A stretch of 64,000 bases of DNA from Halomonas sp. M4R1S46 (GCF_025725685.1 NZ_CP107008.1:2170001-2234000), one strand, 5' to 3'. Counted from the first letter of the stretch, positions 1 to 9,198 are shown. Made by a program: numbers and translations. The notes: generated by a model from the sequence alone, not told the origin.

Positions 1-597
1 CGAGCTGCCCATGGAGACCCGCTCGTGGGCCGGCAACGCGGCACAGAAGGCCTCGCACGCATCCGAGCCGTGAGAGCGACTGCCGACGACCTTCCAGGCC
101 TCCTGTTCGGGGGTCGGCAGCGGGCGAGTGGCAATGGGGCGGCTGGGGCCATCGGCCATCTGCTTCCAGGCGCCCTGCCCCTGCTGGCCGATCCAGGTCG
201 TCCCGCCCTTTTCTCCCACGGCGGGCGCATGGACGATACCGAACACCGGTACCCCCTCCTCGATCAGCGCCACGTTGAGGGTGAACTCGTCGTTCTTCTT
301 GATGAATTCCTTGGTGCCGTCCAGCGGGTCGATCAGCCAGTAACGGCTCCAGGCCTGGCGGGTCGCGAAGGGGATCTCGCCGGATTCCTCGGATAGCACG
401 GGAACCTCGGGCGCCACGTCTTGCAAGAGCGCCACCAGGGCATGGTGGGAGGCCATGTCCGCCTCGGTCAGCGGGCTCTCGTCGTCCTTGGCCTCCACCT
501 CGAAGTCACCCCGGTAGATATCGAGAACCGTCAGGCCCGCCGCCTTGACACCAGCGATCAGCCGATCCCGCATCTCGCTTGTCACAAAATCCGTCAC
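1..597 (-). CDS. cysQ: 3'(2'),5'-bisphosphate nucleotidase CysQ, copy 1 (3' end beyond window)
   Basis: Hydrolyses PAP (3'-phosphoadenosine 5'-phosphate), the by-product of PAPS-dependent sulfate transfer, to AMP and phosphate. The inositol-monophosphatase fold is shown by the EESGE metal-site motif and by WLIDPLDGTKEF (DPxDGT). The gene starts at a GTG (597) because AAGGAG lies five bases upstream; a later ATG at 573 has no such site. It lies 13 bp after the SLC13 permease gene, so the two are probably co-transcribed. 199 codons are visible against roughly 270 in the family; the C-terminus runs off the window. A second cysQ lies at 35667-36500. The family call is firm. Confidence 0.93.
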   Translation of the reverse strand, partial: MTDFVTSEMRDRLIAGVKAAGLTVLDIYRGDFEVEAKDDESPLTEADMASHHALVALLQDVAPEVPVLSEESGEIPFATRQAWSRYWLIDPLDGTKEFIKKNDEFTLNVALIEEGVPVFGIVHAPAVGEKGGTTWIGQQGQGAWKQMADGPSRPIATRPLPTPEQEAWKVVGSRSHGSDACEAFCAALPAHERVSMGSS

Positions 598-610
598 AAT
601 ATCTCCTTGG

Positions 611-2377
611 TCAGAACGGCCATACCACCGGCACCAGCACCACCGCCGTCGTCCCGACGATGAGGCTCAGGGGGGCGCCGAGGCGTACATAATCGAGGAA
701 CCGATAGCCCCCCGGTCCCAGCACCATCAGGTTGGTCTGGTACCCCAGGGGGGTCATGAAACTGGCCGAGGCGGCGAACATGATCGCCACGGTGAACGGC
801 ATATAGCTCACGCCGAGCTGCTCGGCCATGGCGATCGCGATGGGAAACATCAGCACGGCCGCGGCATTGTTGGTAATCAGCTCGGTAAAGATCACCGTCA
901 TCAGGTACACCAGCGCCAGCGCCGCCCAAGGTGCCAGGTCATCGCGGAACATCAGCCACTGGGCGATCTGGCTGGCCGCGCCCGTCTTGGTCATCGCCTC
1001 GCCGAGGGCGAACGAGGCGCCGATCACGATCAACACGGAGAGATCCACATAGCGGCGGGCCTTGCTGGCCGGCACGCAGCGCGTCGCCAGCATGGCGCCC
1101 CCCGCCAGCAGCGCCGCCTCCAGGATACTCAGCCAGCCGCTGGCACTGGCCAGCACCATGCTTGCCAGGATCCCCAGTGCCAGGGGCGCCTTGCGGAAGT
1201 CCGGCGGCGTGGAGTCGTTGAGGGCGCTGACCAGCAGGAAATCCTTGCGGTAGCGATACTGGTCGACGAAGTCCTGGGCCGTTTCCAGCAGCAGGGTATC
1301 GCCCACTTGCAGGGAGATGTCGCCCAGCTTGCCCGGGAGCCGCTTGCCGTGCCGAGAGATCGACAGGATGACGGCCTGATAGCGCGAGCGGAACCGCGAC
1401 TCCCGCACGCTCTGGTTGAGACCGGCGAAATCCGGCCCGATGACCGCCTCGACCAGGCAACGGCGATGGTGGGCGATGTCCAGCTTGCGCACGTCTCCGC
1501 CGGCGGGTCGCAGGCCATGGATGCGACGCAGCTCCCTGGCACACTCGGGCGCCCCGATGAAGATCAGCACATCGCCGGCCTGCAGCTCGGTGTCTGGCGG
1601 CACGGCCGTGAGCAGGTGGTCATGCCGCTCGATTTCCGCCAGGTAGCCATGGCTGAGGTTGCGCAACCCCGCCTCGGCGATGGTCCTGCCGACCAGGGGG
1701 CCCTTGTCCAGGACCGACACCTCGACGGCATATTCCCGCGCGGTTTCCAGCTGCTCCAGGGCCCCCTGGCGGTTGGGCAACAAGCGGTCGGCGAACAGAT
1801 ACAGGAAGCCGCCCCCCACGATCAGCAGGGGAACGCCGACCCAGGCCAGCTCGAACATCGCCAGGTGGGTATTCATCTCGGTCTGCAACAGCCCATCCAC
1901 CACCAGGTTGGTACTGGTGCCGATCAGGGTGCAGGTACCGCCCAGGATGGCCGCAAAGCTCAGCGGCAGCAGCAACTTGGAGGGAGGCAGGCGGAGGCGT
2001 CCGGCCCATTCCTGGACGGCAGGAATGAACATGGCGACCACCGTGGTGTTGTTCATGAAGGCGCTGAGGCCGGCGGCCGGCAGCAACACCCGCAGCTGGG
2101 CCAGCCGCAGGCGCTGCGGCTGGCCCAGCATCCGATGGGCCAGCCACTGGACGGCGCCGGTCTCCTTGAGCCCTGCCGCCACCACATAGAGGGTGGCGAT
2201 GGTCATCACGCCGGGATTGGAGAAGCCGGTCAGGGCCTCGGCAGGCGTCAACACACCGACGACCATCAGAAACGCCAGGGCCCCGACCAGGATCACGTCG
2301 GGCGCGATACGACTGAAGGCAAGCGTGGCGAGGACCGCCAGCACGGTCCCCAGGGAGAGCAGCATCTGCCAGGTCAT
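611..2377 (-). CDS. SLC13-family anion permease with central RCK_C domains, copy 1
   Basis: Inner-membrane permease of the SLC13/DASS type, 588 residues. Hydrophobic segments occupy roughly residues 1-190 and 390-588. Two TrkA-C-like (RCK_C) domains sit between them, the first around EYAVEVSVLDKGPLVGRTI. Family signatures include NNTTVVAMF, GGTCTLIGTSTN and, near the C-terminus, ITNNAAAVLMFP and GYQTNLMV. Members of this group beside cys genes usually import sulfate; that substrate is inferred from the adjoining cysQ. It heads a minus-strand operon with cysQ and has an ops element about 100 bp upstream of its ATG. A close paralogue at 38961-40723 is frameshifted, so this may be the working copy. 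Confidence 0.9.
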   Translation of the reverse strand: MTWQMLLSLGTVLAVLATLAFSRIAPDVILVGALAFLMVVGVLTPAEALTGFSNPGVMTIATLYVVAAGLKETGAVQWLAHRMLGQPQRLRLAQLRVLLPAAGLSAFMNNTTVVAMFIPAVQEWAGRLRLPPSKLLLPLSFAAILGGTCTLIGTSTNLVVDGLLQTEMNTHLAMFELAWVGVPLLIVGGGFLYLFADRLLPNRQGALEQLETAREYAVEVSVLDKGPLVGRTIAEAGLRNLSHGYLAEIERHDHLLTAVPPDTELQAGDVLIFIGAPECARELRRIHGLRPAGGDVRKLDIAHHRRCLVEAVIGPDFAGLNQSVRESRFRSRYQAVILSISRHGKRLPGKLGDISLQVGDTLLLETAQDFVDQYRYRKDFLLVSALNDSTPPDFRKAPLALGILASMVLASASGWLSILEAALLAGGAMLATRCVPASKARRYVDLSVLIVIGASFALGEAMTKTGAASQIAQWLMFRDDLAPWAALALVYLMTVIFTELITNNAAAVLMFPIAIAMAEQLGVSYMPFTVAIMFAASASFMTPLGYQTNLMVLGPGGYRFLDYVRLGAPLSLIVGTTAVVLVPVVWPF

Positions 2378-2479
2378 GCGTGCCCCAGTCCTACGTCAAG
2401 CGAATCCATCATGACCGTCCCTGGCTCGAGGCATGTCGAATGGTGGGAGCCCGAGCCTGGCGGCTCACCCAAACGCCGG

Positions 2480-2492
2480 GCACGCTACCGCC
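2480..2492 (-). promoter_or_regulatory. ops element (RfaH recruitment site) upstream of SLC13-cysQ
   Basis: The minus strand reads GGCGGTAGCGTGC, identical to the core of the enterobacterial ops/JUMPstart element, where a paused RNA polymerase loads the antiterminator RfaH. It lies about 100 bp upstream of the permease ATG, in the right orientation. Flanking CCGGGC/GCCCGG could pair as a short hairpin. The same 13-mer sits upstream of wza at 45390-45402. Function is inferred from sequence identity and from the polysaccharide-type operon downstream. Confidence 0.75.
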
Positions 2493-2493
2493 C

Positions 2494-2760
2494 GGGGATT
2501 CTCCCGGGCTTGTTCCCACGCCCTTCAGATACAGGGGGACCGCCGGGCGAGCCTCGCTCCCCGTGTCGACCCCCGTCGATGATGCCGTCATTCTACGCAA
2601 GTGCTCGAAAGGGCTCTACGCTCACCGCCGGCCACACGCCGAGAGCGATGCGCAGAAGCTAAGACGGCTTGGATCAGGAAGGATACAGACCCACCGCCAA
2701 GGCCACAACGCGGCGTAAATCGGGGACGGGTACGGATTCCCGCGAGGAACCGGGATAGCC
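2494..2760. other. Intergenic region, no convincing gene
   Basis: The gap between the permease leader and the 3' end of the metallo-beta-lactamase pseudogene. No reading frame here looks like a protein family. One copy of the REP-like motif AATCGGGGACRGGYAC lies at 2718-2733, just beyond the pseudogene stop. The rest is unassigned. Confidence 0.5.
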
Positions 2761-3661
2761 TCAGTGGGCCTCGGTGGCGAGCGTCACCTCCAGGGCGTGC
2801 CCCGCCTCTTCGGCCCAGGCCTCGAGGCTCGCCTTCAACGCCCGCTTCGCCTCGGCCTCGCCATGCACCAAGCGGATCTCCCGGGGCGAGTGGCGCATGT
2901 GCCGCACGAAGTCGAGCAGGTCGCGGCCGTCGGCATGGGCCGAGTAGCCCGCCACGCTCTCGACACTCGCGCGGATCTCGATGCGCTCGCCACCGAGCCT
3001 CACCCAGCCACCCCGGGGGCCGTAGCGCTGGATGTCACGCCCCGGGGTGCCGGCGGCCTGGTAGCCAACGAACACCACGGCGTGGCGCGGATCGCCGAGC
3101 ATGCGCTTGAGGTAGTTGACCACTCGGCCACCGCTGACCATGCCGCTGGCGGCGATCACCACCGCCGGCCGGCCGCTCTCGGCCAGGTAGTCCAGGGTAC
3201 GCTCATGTTCCTCGTGGCTGCCCACGGTATAGAGGCTGTCGAAGCTCAGCGGGTGGCGGCCATGGTCCAGGCGGCGACGCGCCTCGGCGTCCCACCAGGG
3301 CTTGAGCTCGCGATACACCGCGGTGAAACGCGATGCCAGGGGCGAGTCGACGATGATCTCGAGCGCGCGCCAGCTTTCGTCCCCGTCGCCATGGATCAGG
3401 CCCTCCAACTCGTAGAGCAGCTCCTGGGTAGGGCAGCCGGCCGATATGGTCGATATGCACGTGGGTGACCACCAGCGCCAGCACGTCGTCGACGGGGAAA
3501 CGCACCCGGTGCCGTTCCAGACCATCCTGCCCCTCGGCGTCCTGGCCCTGGAAGAGTCCGCAGTCCACCAGCAGCGAACGATCCTCGGCTAACCGCAGGC
3601 GATGGCAGCTACCGGTCACGCCGTCGGCGCCGCCGTGATGCTCGATACTTGGATACGCCAT
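2761..3661 (-). pseudogene. MBL-fold/beta-CASP RNA-processing exonuclease, internally deleted
   Basis: The N-terminal part starts MAYPSIEHHGG (ATG at 3661) and carries the metal-binding motif THVHIDHIGRLPY. The C-terminal part in another frame carries TQELLYELE, a beta-CASP segment (VIAASGMVSGGRV, YQAAGTPGRDI) and the C-terminal YSAHADGRDLL. In family members about 110-130 residues separate HxHxDHxGRLPY from the (R)TQELLYELE helix. Here the two are fused directly near 3438, out of frame. A deletion of roughly 350-400 bp is therefore the best reading, removing the rest of the lactamase core. The product cannot be functional. Family members act on RNA ends or are of unknown role. Confidence 0.85.
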
Positions 3662-3737
3662 GGCACGGCCTCCCTGCCGGATGATATGCCCGCGATTCAC
3701 CCGCCAGTGTAGCCCGGTGCGCCCGGGCTCCGCCCCT

Positions 3738-3793
3738 AATCGGGGACAGGCACCGAAAGCGGTACAGATTTCCCCTGAATCGGGGACGGGTAC
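3738..3793 (+). repeat. Two REP-like motifs beside the RAYT relic
   Basis: AATCGGGGACRGGYAC occurs at 3738-3753 and again at 3778-3793. Further copies are at 2718-2733 and 49610-49625, with inverted relatives near 50019 and 51641. The motif clusters around both RAYT relics, as expected for repeats recognised by a REP-associated tyrosine transposase. Confidence 0.6.
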
Positions 3794-3849
3794 ATATCTC
3801 TCGTTCGACGCTTAGGCGGAGGGCATCGCGGGCTTCGGAGATCCTCCCC

Positions 3850-4190
3850 ATGGCACGCCAGGCTCGGCTCCTGGTGCCGAATACGCCGCTGCAGCTGATC
3901 CAGCGCGGCAACAATCGCAGCGCCTGCTTTGCCGCGGATGACGACTGCCGAAGCCGCTTCACCGCAAGGCGATCCTCGAGGGGCGATATCGCTCCTGCCT
4001 GCTGGCAGCCCCCTACCTGCTCGTTTGCCACTCCTATATCGAGTTGAATCCCGTCCGCACCGGGATGGTCGCCAGCCCGGCGCCTATCGCTGGTCCAGCT
4101 ATCGCACCAACTCTCAGGGAGAGGCCGATCGATTGATCACCCCCCATCCCACCATCGCGGCGCTCGGGACGAAACTCGAGCAGCGCTGCA
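3850..4190 (+). pseudogene. REP-associated tyrosine transposase (RAYT, Y1_Tnp) relic 1
   Basis: The intact beginning MARQARLLVPNTP..LIQRGNNRSACF is the N-terminal strand of a Y1/RAYT transposase. After about 35 codons the frame changes and C-terminal family sequence appears (EGRYRSCLL, YIELNPVRTGMV, YRWSSYRTNSQGEADRLITPHP) with a further frameshift near 4078. The segment that would hold the HUH metal site and much of the core is missing. A second, C-terminal-only relic at 49626-49970 shares YIELNPVR, YRTN and the LIT-HPTI ending. Neither could encode an active enzyme. Confidence 0.85.
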
Positions 4191-4453
4191 TACGGGACAG
4201 GCACCTAAAAACCATAGCCAATCGTCACCCCAAGGTCCCCGCCAGATGCTGTCATCGTCACGATCGCGCAGGTCATCGGTCACACAGGAACCGCTGATCG
4301 TCTCCCGCGTCGAGAATTCGAGCTGGGTCTCCCAGCGTTCCTTGACGCATCCGTTACGCCGGCCCTGGCGCTTTTCAATAGCGTTGCGCTCAAAAAATAT
4401 TGAAAAAACAATCTTTTAAGAAAAAAACCTCGTAACATCCTGTAACAAACCTC
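4191..4453 (-). other. Intergenic stretch with a possible gene remnant
   Basis: On the minus strand a stop-free segment near 4375-4204 reads like the tail of a protein (RWETQLEFSTRET) and, after a frame change, ends in GDLGVTIGYGF, resembling the C-terminal strand of an outer-membrane beta-barrel. Its upstream end meets a 17-bp match to an IS30 end at 4374-4390. This may be the stump of a gene lost by IS-mediated deletion. The evidence is weak. Confidence 0.25.
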
Positions 4454-4482
4454 TTGCTTAGTTACGCCGAGCCTGCTAATAC
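4454..4482 (+). promoter_or_regulatory. Sigma-70 type promoter of the HD-GYP gene
   Basis: TTGCTT (4454-4459) and TAATAC (4477-4482) are separated by exactly 17 bp and lie about 75 bp upstream of the HD-GYP start. The surrounding DNA is AT-rich. A plausible ribosome site, TAAGGA, follows at 4543-4548. Confidence 0.55.
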
Positions 4483-4555
4483 AAAAGAGCTAAGCTGCCA
4501 CATCACCTGAGTAGTTAGCAGGGTCAGGGGCCATCTCGGACGTAAGGATATTACA

Positions 4556-5806
4556 ATGATGACAAATGATGATATCCCAGCCTACAGGAACCTAATCAAC
4601 ATTCCTGCTTCAGAATTACGAATCGGGATGTATGTTGCTGAGTTAGATCGCCCTTGGCTCGAAACACCCTTTCCACTAGAAGGTGTCCTCATAGCAACAG
4701 AAGGCGACATTAAGCAAGTAAAAAAATACGCCAGCACGGTTTATATATCTGTTGGAGAATCATATAGCACCCCAGGCTCCCCTATACGCAACACAGTTTT
4801 TAAAAAAGAAGGCAAACCGTTCACAGAAACAGGCAAGCGCGTAAATCTCGAAGTCAGCCCCCCTGTTGAAAAAGAGATCAAGAGGATAAAAAAAGAACAC
4901 TACGGCGCCAAGGGAATGATAAAGAAATTGATGTCAGACAAGCAGAACTGGCACAAGAACATCCCTGAAACCAGAAGGGTCGTGAAAAGCTTTGCCGACT
5001 CCATTGCAAGAAACCAAAACGCCCTTTACTGGCTAACCAGAATCAAGAACAAGAACGAGTACACTGCCGAACACTGCCTGAATGTCGGCATTTTAGCAAT
5101 GGTATTCGCCAAGCACCTCGGCTGGGAGCCGCGCAGAATTGAAGAAGTCGGCCTATCAGGAATGCTGCATGACGTGGGAAAGATGAACATCCCTATTGAG
5201 ATACTGGACAAACCAGGAAAGCTGAGCGAGGAGGAATTCGAAGTAATAAAAAGGCATGTCCTGGAAGGTTACAAGATTCTAAGCAGCGACAGCACGTTAC
5301 CCGAAACAGTCTTGAACACGAGTCGCGATCACCACGAGCGAATGAACGGCAAAGGATACCCCTATGGAAAAAAAGGGGCAGACTTATCTGATGAGGCGAA
5401 ACTCATAGCCATTGTAGATACATACGATGCCATCACAAGTGACCGAGTATACAGCCCAGCCGAACCGCCCACACATGCCTTAAAGGTGATATATGAAAAC
5501 TCTGGAGAACTCTTTGACAAGCTCTTAAGCGTTAAATTTATTGAATGCATTGGGATCTATCCCCCCGGGTCATCTGTAGAGCTAAACACGGGGGAGACTG
5601 CTATTGTGATAGAACAAGCCCCTGAAAAAAAGCTTCAACCCAAAATCTTCATCCTTCCGAAAAGAGAAACGCAACCCATTTCAGAGGGAACATTCCTGGA
5701 CTTGAGCAACCAGAAAAGCTTCTTCGAGAGAAAAATAACAAGAGCAATACCAGAGGGTCGTCTATCAGACATCGCAGAAGAAGTCTTCAGAATCATAGCG
5801 TTATAA
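4556..5806 (+). CDS. HD-GYP domain cyclic di-GMP phosphodiesterase
   Basis: 416 residues. The N-terminal ~130 residues match the DUF3391 type that precedes many HD-GYP domains (ELRIGMYVAELDRPWLETPF). The HD-GYP domain follows: AEHCLNVGILA, the HD pair at about residues 205-206 (MLHDVGKMNIP), then HHERMNGKGYPYGKKG near residue 260 with the GYP signature intact. All visible metal ligands are present, so c-di-GMP hydrolysis to GMP is likely. The gene is markedly AT-richer than its neighbours and uses many AAA codons, which suggests recent acquisition. It has its own promoter and is not in an operon. Confidence 0.93.
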   Translation: MMTNDDIPAYRNLINIPASELRIGMYVAELDRPWLETPFPLEGVLIATEGDIKQVKKYASTVYISVGESYSTPGSPIRNTVFKKEGKPFTETGKRVNLEVSPPVEKEIKRIKKEHYGAKGMIKKLMSDKQNWHKNIPETRRVVKSFADSIARNQNALYWLTRIKNKNEYTAEHCLNVGILAMVFAKHLGWEPRRIEEVGLSGMLHDVGKMNIPIEILDKPGKLSEEEFEVIKRHVLEGYKILSSDSTLPETVLNTSRDHHERMNGKGYPYGKKGADLSDEAKLIAIVDTYDAITSDRVYSPAEPPTHALKVIYENSGELFDKLLSVKFIECIGIYPPGSSVELNTGETAIVIEQAPEKKLQPKIFILPKRETQPISEGTFLDLSNQKSFFERKITRAIPEGRLSDIAEEVFRIIAL

Positions 5807-5978
5807 CAAAACAACGCCGAGATCTGAAAATGAAAAAAAGATACTGCGCAAGAAAGCGGAGAAACCCCACGTTACTATTCTTTCAGCTAGCCCCACTAGC
5901 CATAGCATTGATTGTTGTTAAAAGTTGTGGAGCAATCTAGAAGACACTCCCAACAAGGGGAATTCAATTCCCAGGATC

Positions 5979-6034
5979 GGCGGCCTCAAGTTCCAAGCGC
6001 AACACTATTGAAGGGTTCTCGATCGGAGACCGCC
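5979..6034. mobile_element. 56-bp IS30 relic in the 5807-6174 intergenic gap
   Basis: The segment begins GGCGGCCTCAAG and runs through a near-match to one end of the IS30 copies at 30035 and 50450. It closes with GAGACCGCC, the other terminal repeat. It looks like an IS30 collapsed to its two ends. No target duplication is evident. The remainder of 5807-6174 shows no gene. Confidence 0.6.
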
Positions 6035-6174
6035 CACCTAATACGACCCCGATCGGCCCGCCAGTGGCCACGTGCCGCCAACAGAACATTAGAGGTCGCT
6101 ACGGCACCCCCAGGCCAAGGCAAATTTCAGGATGCTGAATCAGCAAACGATAACAACGCATAAGGAACCCGCTG

Positions 6175-7200
6175 ATGCCTGGCACCTCTCGCCCACCGTT
6201 CGCCGTTGCGGCGTTTCCCCTGTTGGCCCTCGGCCTGGCCGCCTCTGCCCTGCCGGCCCACTCGGCCACGCGCATGGACTTCTCCAACGAATACAACGCC
6301 AGCTCGATCCATGCCCAGGGCGACGCCTGGTTCATCGACCGGGTCGAGGAGCTGACCGACGGCGACGTCGACATCACCCTGCACACCGGCGGCGCGCTCG
6401 GCTTCCGCTCCGGGGATCACTTCTACGCCGTGGCCGACAACGCCGTGCAGATCGCCGACAGCCTGTCCGGCACCCTGGGCGGTATCGATCCCCTCTTCCT
6501 GCTGTCGTCGCTGCCCTTCGTGGCGGACGATGTCGAATCCGCCCACCGCCTCTACGAGATCGCCCGACCGGAATACGAGAAGGTCTTCGAGGACAACGAC
6601 CAGATCCTGCTCTACGCCTCGCCCTGGCCCGCTAGCGGCATCTGGTCCGAGGGCCCCGTCACCAGCATGGCGGCGCTCGAGGACCTCAAGATCCGCAGCT
6701 ATGACCGCAACGGCACCGCCACCCTGGTCAACGCCGGCGCCTCGCCGGTGAAGCTCTCCTGGGCCGATGTGGTGCCCCAGCTCGCCACCGGCGGCATCGA
6801 GGCGGTGCTCACCTCCGCCGAGGCCGGCGCCAACGGCAGCTTCTGGGAACACCTGAGCGACTTCAACGCCATCCACTACGCCGTGCCGCTCAACATGGTG
6901 CACATGAACCGCGATGCCTTCAGCGAGCTGAGCGAGGCAAACCAGCAGGCGATCCTCCAGGCCGCCGAGGAGACCGACGCCCACAACTGGGAGGTCGTGG
7001 AGGAACGCGTGGCGCAGAATTACGCCGAACTCGAGGAACACGGCGTCAGCATCCACGATCCGGTGCCGGCCGAGTTCCACGACGGCCTCGAGCAGGCGGC
7101 CCAGCCGGTGGTCGACGACTGGGTCGAGAGCACCGGTGAGCGCGCCAGCCGTGTCCTGGAGGCGTTCCACCAGGAGAGCCGCCAAGAGAGCGGCCAATGA
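6175..7200 (+). CDS. dctP: TRAP transporter solute-binding protein (DctP family)
   Basis: 341 residues with a signal peptide (FPLLALGLAASALPAHSA, cleavage near residue 31). The periplasmic DctP fold is shown by GGALGFRSGDHFYAV, by LEDLKIRSYDRNGTATL with the conserved substrate-carboxylate arginine, and by WADVVPQLATGGIEAVLTS. It delivers a carboxylate-type solute to the DctQM permease. An AAGGA site precedes the ATG, and the stop overlaps dctQ (ATGA). The ligand cannot be told from sequence alone. Confidence 0.92.
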   Translation: MPGTSRPPFAVAAFPLLALGLAASALPAHSATRMDFSNEYNASSIHAQGDAWFIDRVEELTDGDVDITLHTGGALGFRSGDHFYAVADNAVQIADSLSGTLGGIDPLFLLSSLPFVADDVESAHRLYEIARPEYEKVFEDNDQILLYASPWPASGIWSEGPVTSMAALEDLKIRSYDRNGTATLVNAGASPVKLSWADVVPQLATGGIEAVLTSAEAGANGSFWEHLSDFNAIHYAVPLNMVHMNRDAFSELSEANQQAILQAAEETDAHNWEVVEERVAQNYAELEEHGVSIHDPVPAEFHDGLEQAAQPVVDDWVESTGERASRVLEAFHQESRQESGQ

Positions 7201-7757
7201 GTTCACAGCATCGCCGTGACGGCGCCGGCTTCCCCGGCGTCGCCACCCTCCTGGTCGATGCCCTCGGCCGGCTGTCCGGCGCCCTGGCGGCGCTGGGCGC
7301 CGGCCTGGCCATGCTGCTGGTGGTCTACATGCTCGGCCATATCCTGCTCGAGATCGGCCTGCGGCTGTTCGGTCGCTCCACCTTCATCCTCGACGAATAC
7401 ATCGGCTACAGCGTCGCGGCGATGACCTTCCTCGGCCTGCCCTATGCCCTCGAGAAGGACGGGCTGATCCGCGTGGCGCTCGTGCTGGAGCGCCTGCCCC
7501 GGGCCTGGCGCTGGCCGCTGGAGCTCTTCGCCAGCGTCTCGGCGCTGCTCGCCTTCGGCTGGCTGGCCCGCTACTGGACGCTGGCCGTGCAGCGCAGCCA
7601 GGCCCGCGGCATCGTCAGCGAGACCCTGGCCCAGACGCCGCTGTGGATCCCCCAGGGCGCGGTGCTCGTCGGCCTGTACCTGCTGTGCTTCGTCCTCATC
7701 GTCCGCTCGCTGCGCATCCTGGTGCAGCGCCACGCCTTCGCCTCCGGAGACCACTGA
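7197..7757 (+). CDS. dctQ: TRAP transporter small permease (DctQ family)
   Basis: 186 residues with four predicted membrane spans (around residues 25-50, 65-90, 100-125 and 150-175). Typical DctQ sequence is seen in DEYIGYSVAAMTFLGLPYAL. It pairs with the large subunit DctM in a Na+-driven importer. The start overlaps the dctP stop by four bases and dctM begins immediately after its stop, indicating tight translational coupling. Confidence 0.9.
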   Translation: MSSQHRRDGAGFPGVATLLVDALGRLSGALAALGAGLAMLLVVYMLGHILLEIGLRLFGRSTFILDEYIGYSVAAMTFLGLPYALEKDGLIRVALVLERLPRAWRWPLELFASVSALLAFGWLARYWTLAVQRSQARGIVSETLAQTPLWIPQGAVLVGLYLLCFVLIVRSLRILVQRHAFASGDH

Positions 7758-9062
7758 ATGGAGATGCTACTCGTCGGCGCCGGCGTCATCGGCCTGCTGC
7801 TCGGCGTGCTCGCGCTGGGCAGCTGGGTGTTCGCCGGCCTGGTCATCGTCGCCATGCTGTCGCTGTGGGGGCTGGGGGACTTCGACGCCGAACGCATCGG
7901 CCTGATCCTCTCCAAGATCCTGTTCCGCGCCGCCAACAGCTGGGAGCTCTCGGCCATCCCGCTGTTCATCCTGATGGGCGAGCTGATCTTTCGCTCCAAC
8001 ATCTCCGAGCGGCTGTTCCGCGGCCTGACGCCGCTCACCCGCCGCCTGCCCGGCGGTATCCTGCACACCAACGTGCTGGGCTGCACGCTGTTCGCCGCCG
8101 TCAGCGGCTCGAGCGCCGCCACCACCGCCACCATCGGCAAGATCACCACCCGCGAACTGGCCCAACGCCGCTACGACCGTAACCTGTCGATCGGCTCGCT
8201 GGCCGGCGCCGGCAGCCTGGGGCTGTTGATCCCGCCCTCGATCGTGATGATCGTCTACGGCGTGCAGGCCGAGGTCTCGATCAGCAAGCTGTTCATGGCC
8301 GGCGTGCTGCCGGGGCTGCTGATCGCGGCCCTTTACGTCGGCTACGTGGCCCTGCGCAGCCTGCTCGACCCTAGCGTGGCCCCCAGGACCGAGGACACCG
8401 GCAGCGGCGTGTTACAGGCGTTGCGCGACCTGGCCCCCGTGCTGGGGCTGATCGTGATCGTCATCGGTGCCATCTACAGCGGTATCGCCACGCCCTCGGA
8501 GGCCGCCGCCGTGGGTTGCGCCGCCACCCTGGCGCTGCTGCTGTGGGAGCGCCAGCTGACGATCTCGCTGTTCATGGACGCCCTGCGTGGCGCGCTGATC
8601 AGCGCGGTGATGGTGTGCAGCCTGCTGGTGGCCGCGGCCATGCTCGCCACCGCCATGGGCTACCTGCACCTGCCCAGCGAGCTGGCCGGGTGGATCGCCG
8701 AACAGGCCTTCTCGCCGGTGGCCCTGCTGCTCGCCATGGCGCTGTTCTACGTGCTGCTGGGGCTGTTCCTGGACGGCATCTCGATCACCGTGATGAGCCT
8801 GCCCATCACCCTGCCGATCATCGTCCAGGCCGGCTACGACCCGCTGTGGTTCGGCGTCTTCCTGGTGATCATGGTGGAACTGGGGCAGATCACCCCGCCG
8901 GTGGGCTTCAACCTCTTCGTGCTGCAGGGGCTGACCGGCGAGAGCATCGGCCGCGTGGCGCTGGCGGCGGCGCCCTTCTTCGCGCTGATGTGCCTCGCCG
9001 CACTGATCATCAGCGTCTGGCCGACCATCGTGCTGTGGCTGCCGACGGTGCTTTCCGGCTAG
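7758..9062 (+). CDS. dctM: TRAP transporter large permease (DctM family)
   Basis: 434 residues, strongly hydrophobic throughout (about 12 spans). DctM signatures include AIPLFILMGELIFRS, FAAVSGSSAATTATIG, GSLGLLIPPSIVMIVYG, GIATPSEAAAVG and VELGQITPPVGFNLFV. This is the ion-coupled translocation subunit. The ATG directly abuts the dctQ stop. A strong hairpin 37 bp downstream probably ends the operon. Confidence 0.94.
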   Translation: MEMLLVGAGVIGLLLGVLALGSWVFAGLVIVAMLSLWGLGDFDAERIGLILSKILFRAANSWELSAIPLFILMGELIFRSNISERLFRGLTPLTRRLPGGILHTNVLGCTLFAAVSGSSAATTATIGKITTRELAQRRYDRNLSIGSLAGAGSLGLLIPPSIVMIVYGVQAEVSISKLFMAGVLPGLLIAALYVGYVALRSLLDPSVAPRTEDTGSGVLQALRDLAPVLGLIVIVIGAIYSGIATPSEAAAVGCAATLALLLWERQLTISLFMDALRGALISAVMVCSLLVAAAMLATAMGYLHLPSELAGWIAEQAFSPVALLLAMALFYVLLGLFLDGISITVMSLPITLPIIVQAGYDPLWFGVFLVIMVELGQITPPVGFNLFVLQGLTGESIGRVALAAAPFFALMCLAALIISVWPTIVLWLPTVLSG

Positions 9063-9098
9063 CACGACACCAGGCCGGCACGGCTCGGCCCCCAGAAA

Positions 9099-9138
9099 CG
9101 CCGACGCCCGGCTCAGAGCACTGAGCCGGGCGTCGGCG
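9099..9138. terminator. Hairpin between convergent dctM and pgi
   Basis: Two 18-base arms (CGCCGACGCCCGGCTCAG and its exact complement) flank a four-base loop. No long T tract follows on the plus strand; the minus strand has a short TTT. It lies between convergent genes and probably serves both. Confidence 0.7.
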
Positions 9139-9198
9139 AAGGGGGGTGTGTCGATGTGGAGGCCCGGCTGAGCGAGGCTCGCAGCGAGGCCCTCTACC

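Noticed and set aside
545..2662. 705-codon open frame on the plus strand
   Set aside because: Antisense shadow of the SLC13 permease; its composition (long runs of Gln, His and Arg) matches no family and the minus-strand gene is certain.
4374..4390. Left IS30 remnant forming a composite transposon with 5979-6034
   Set aside because: The match is only 17 bp and has no target duplication; kept as a hint, not as a called element.
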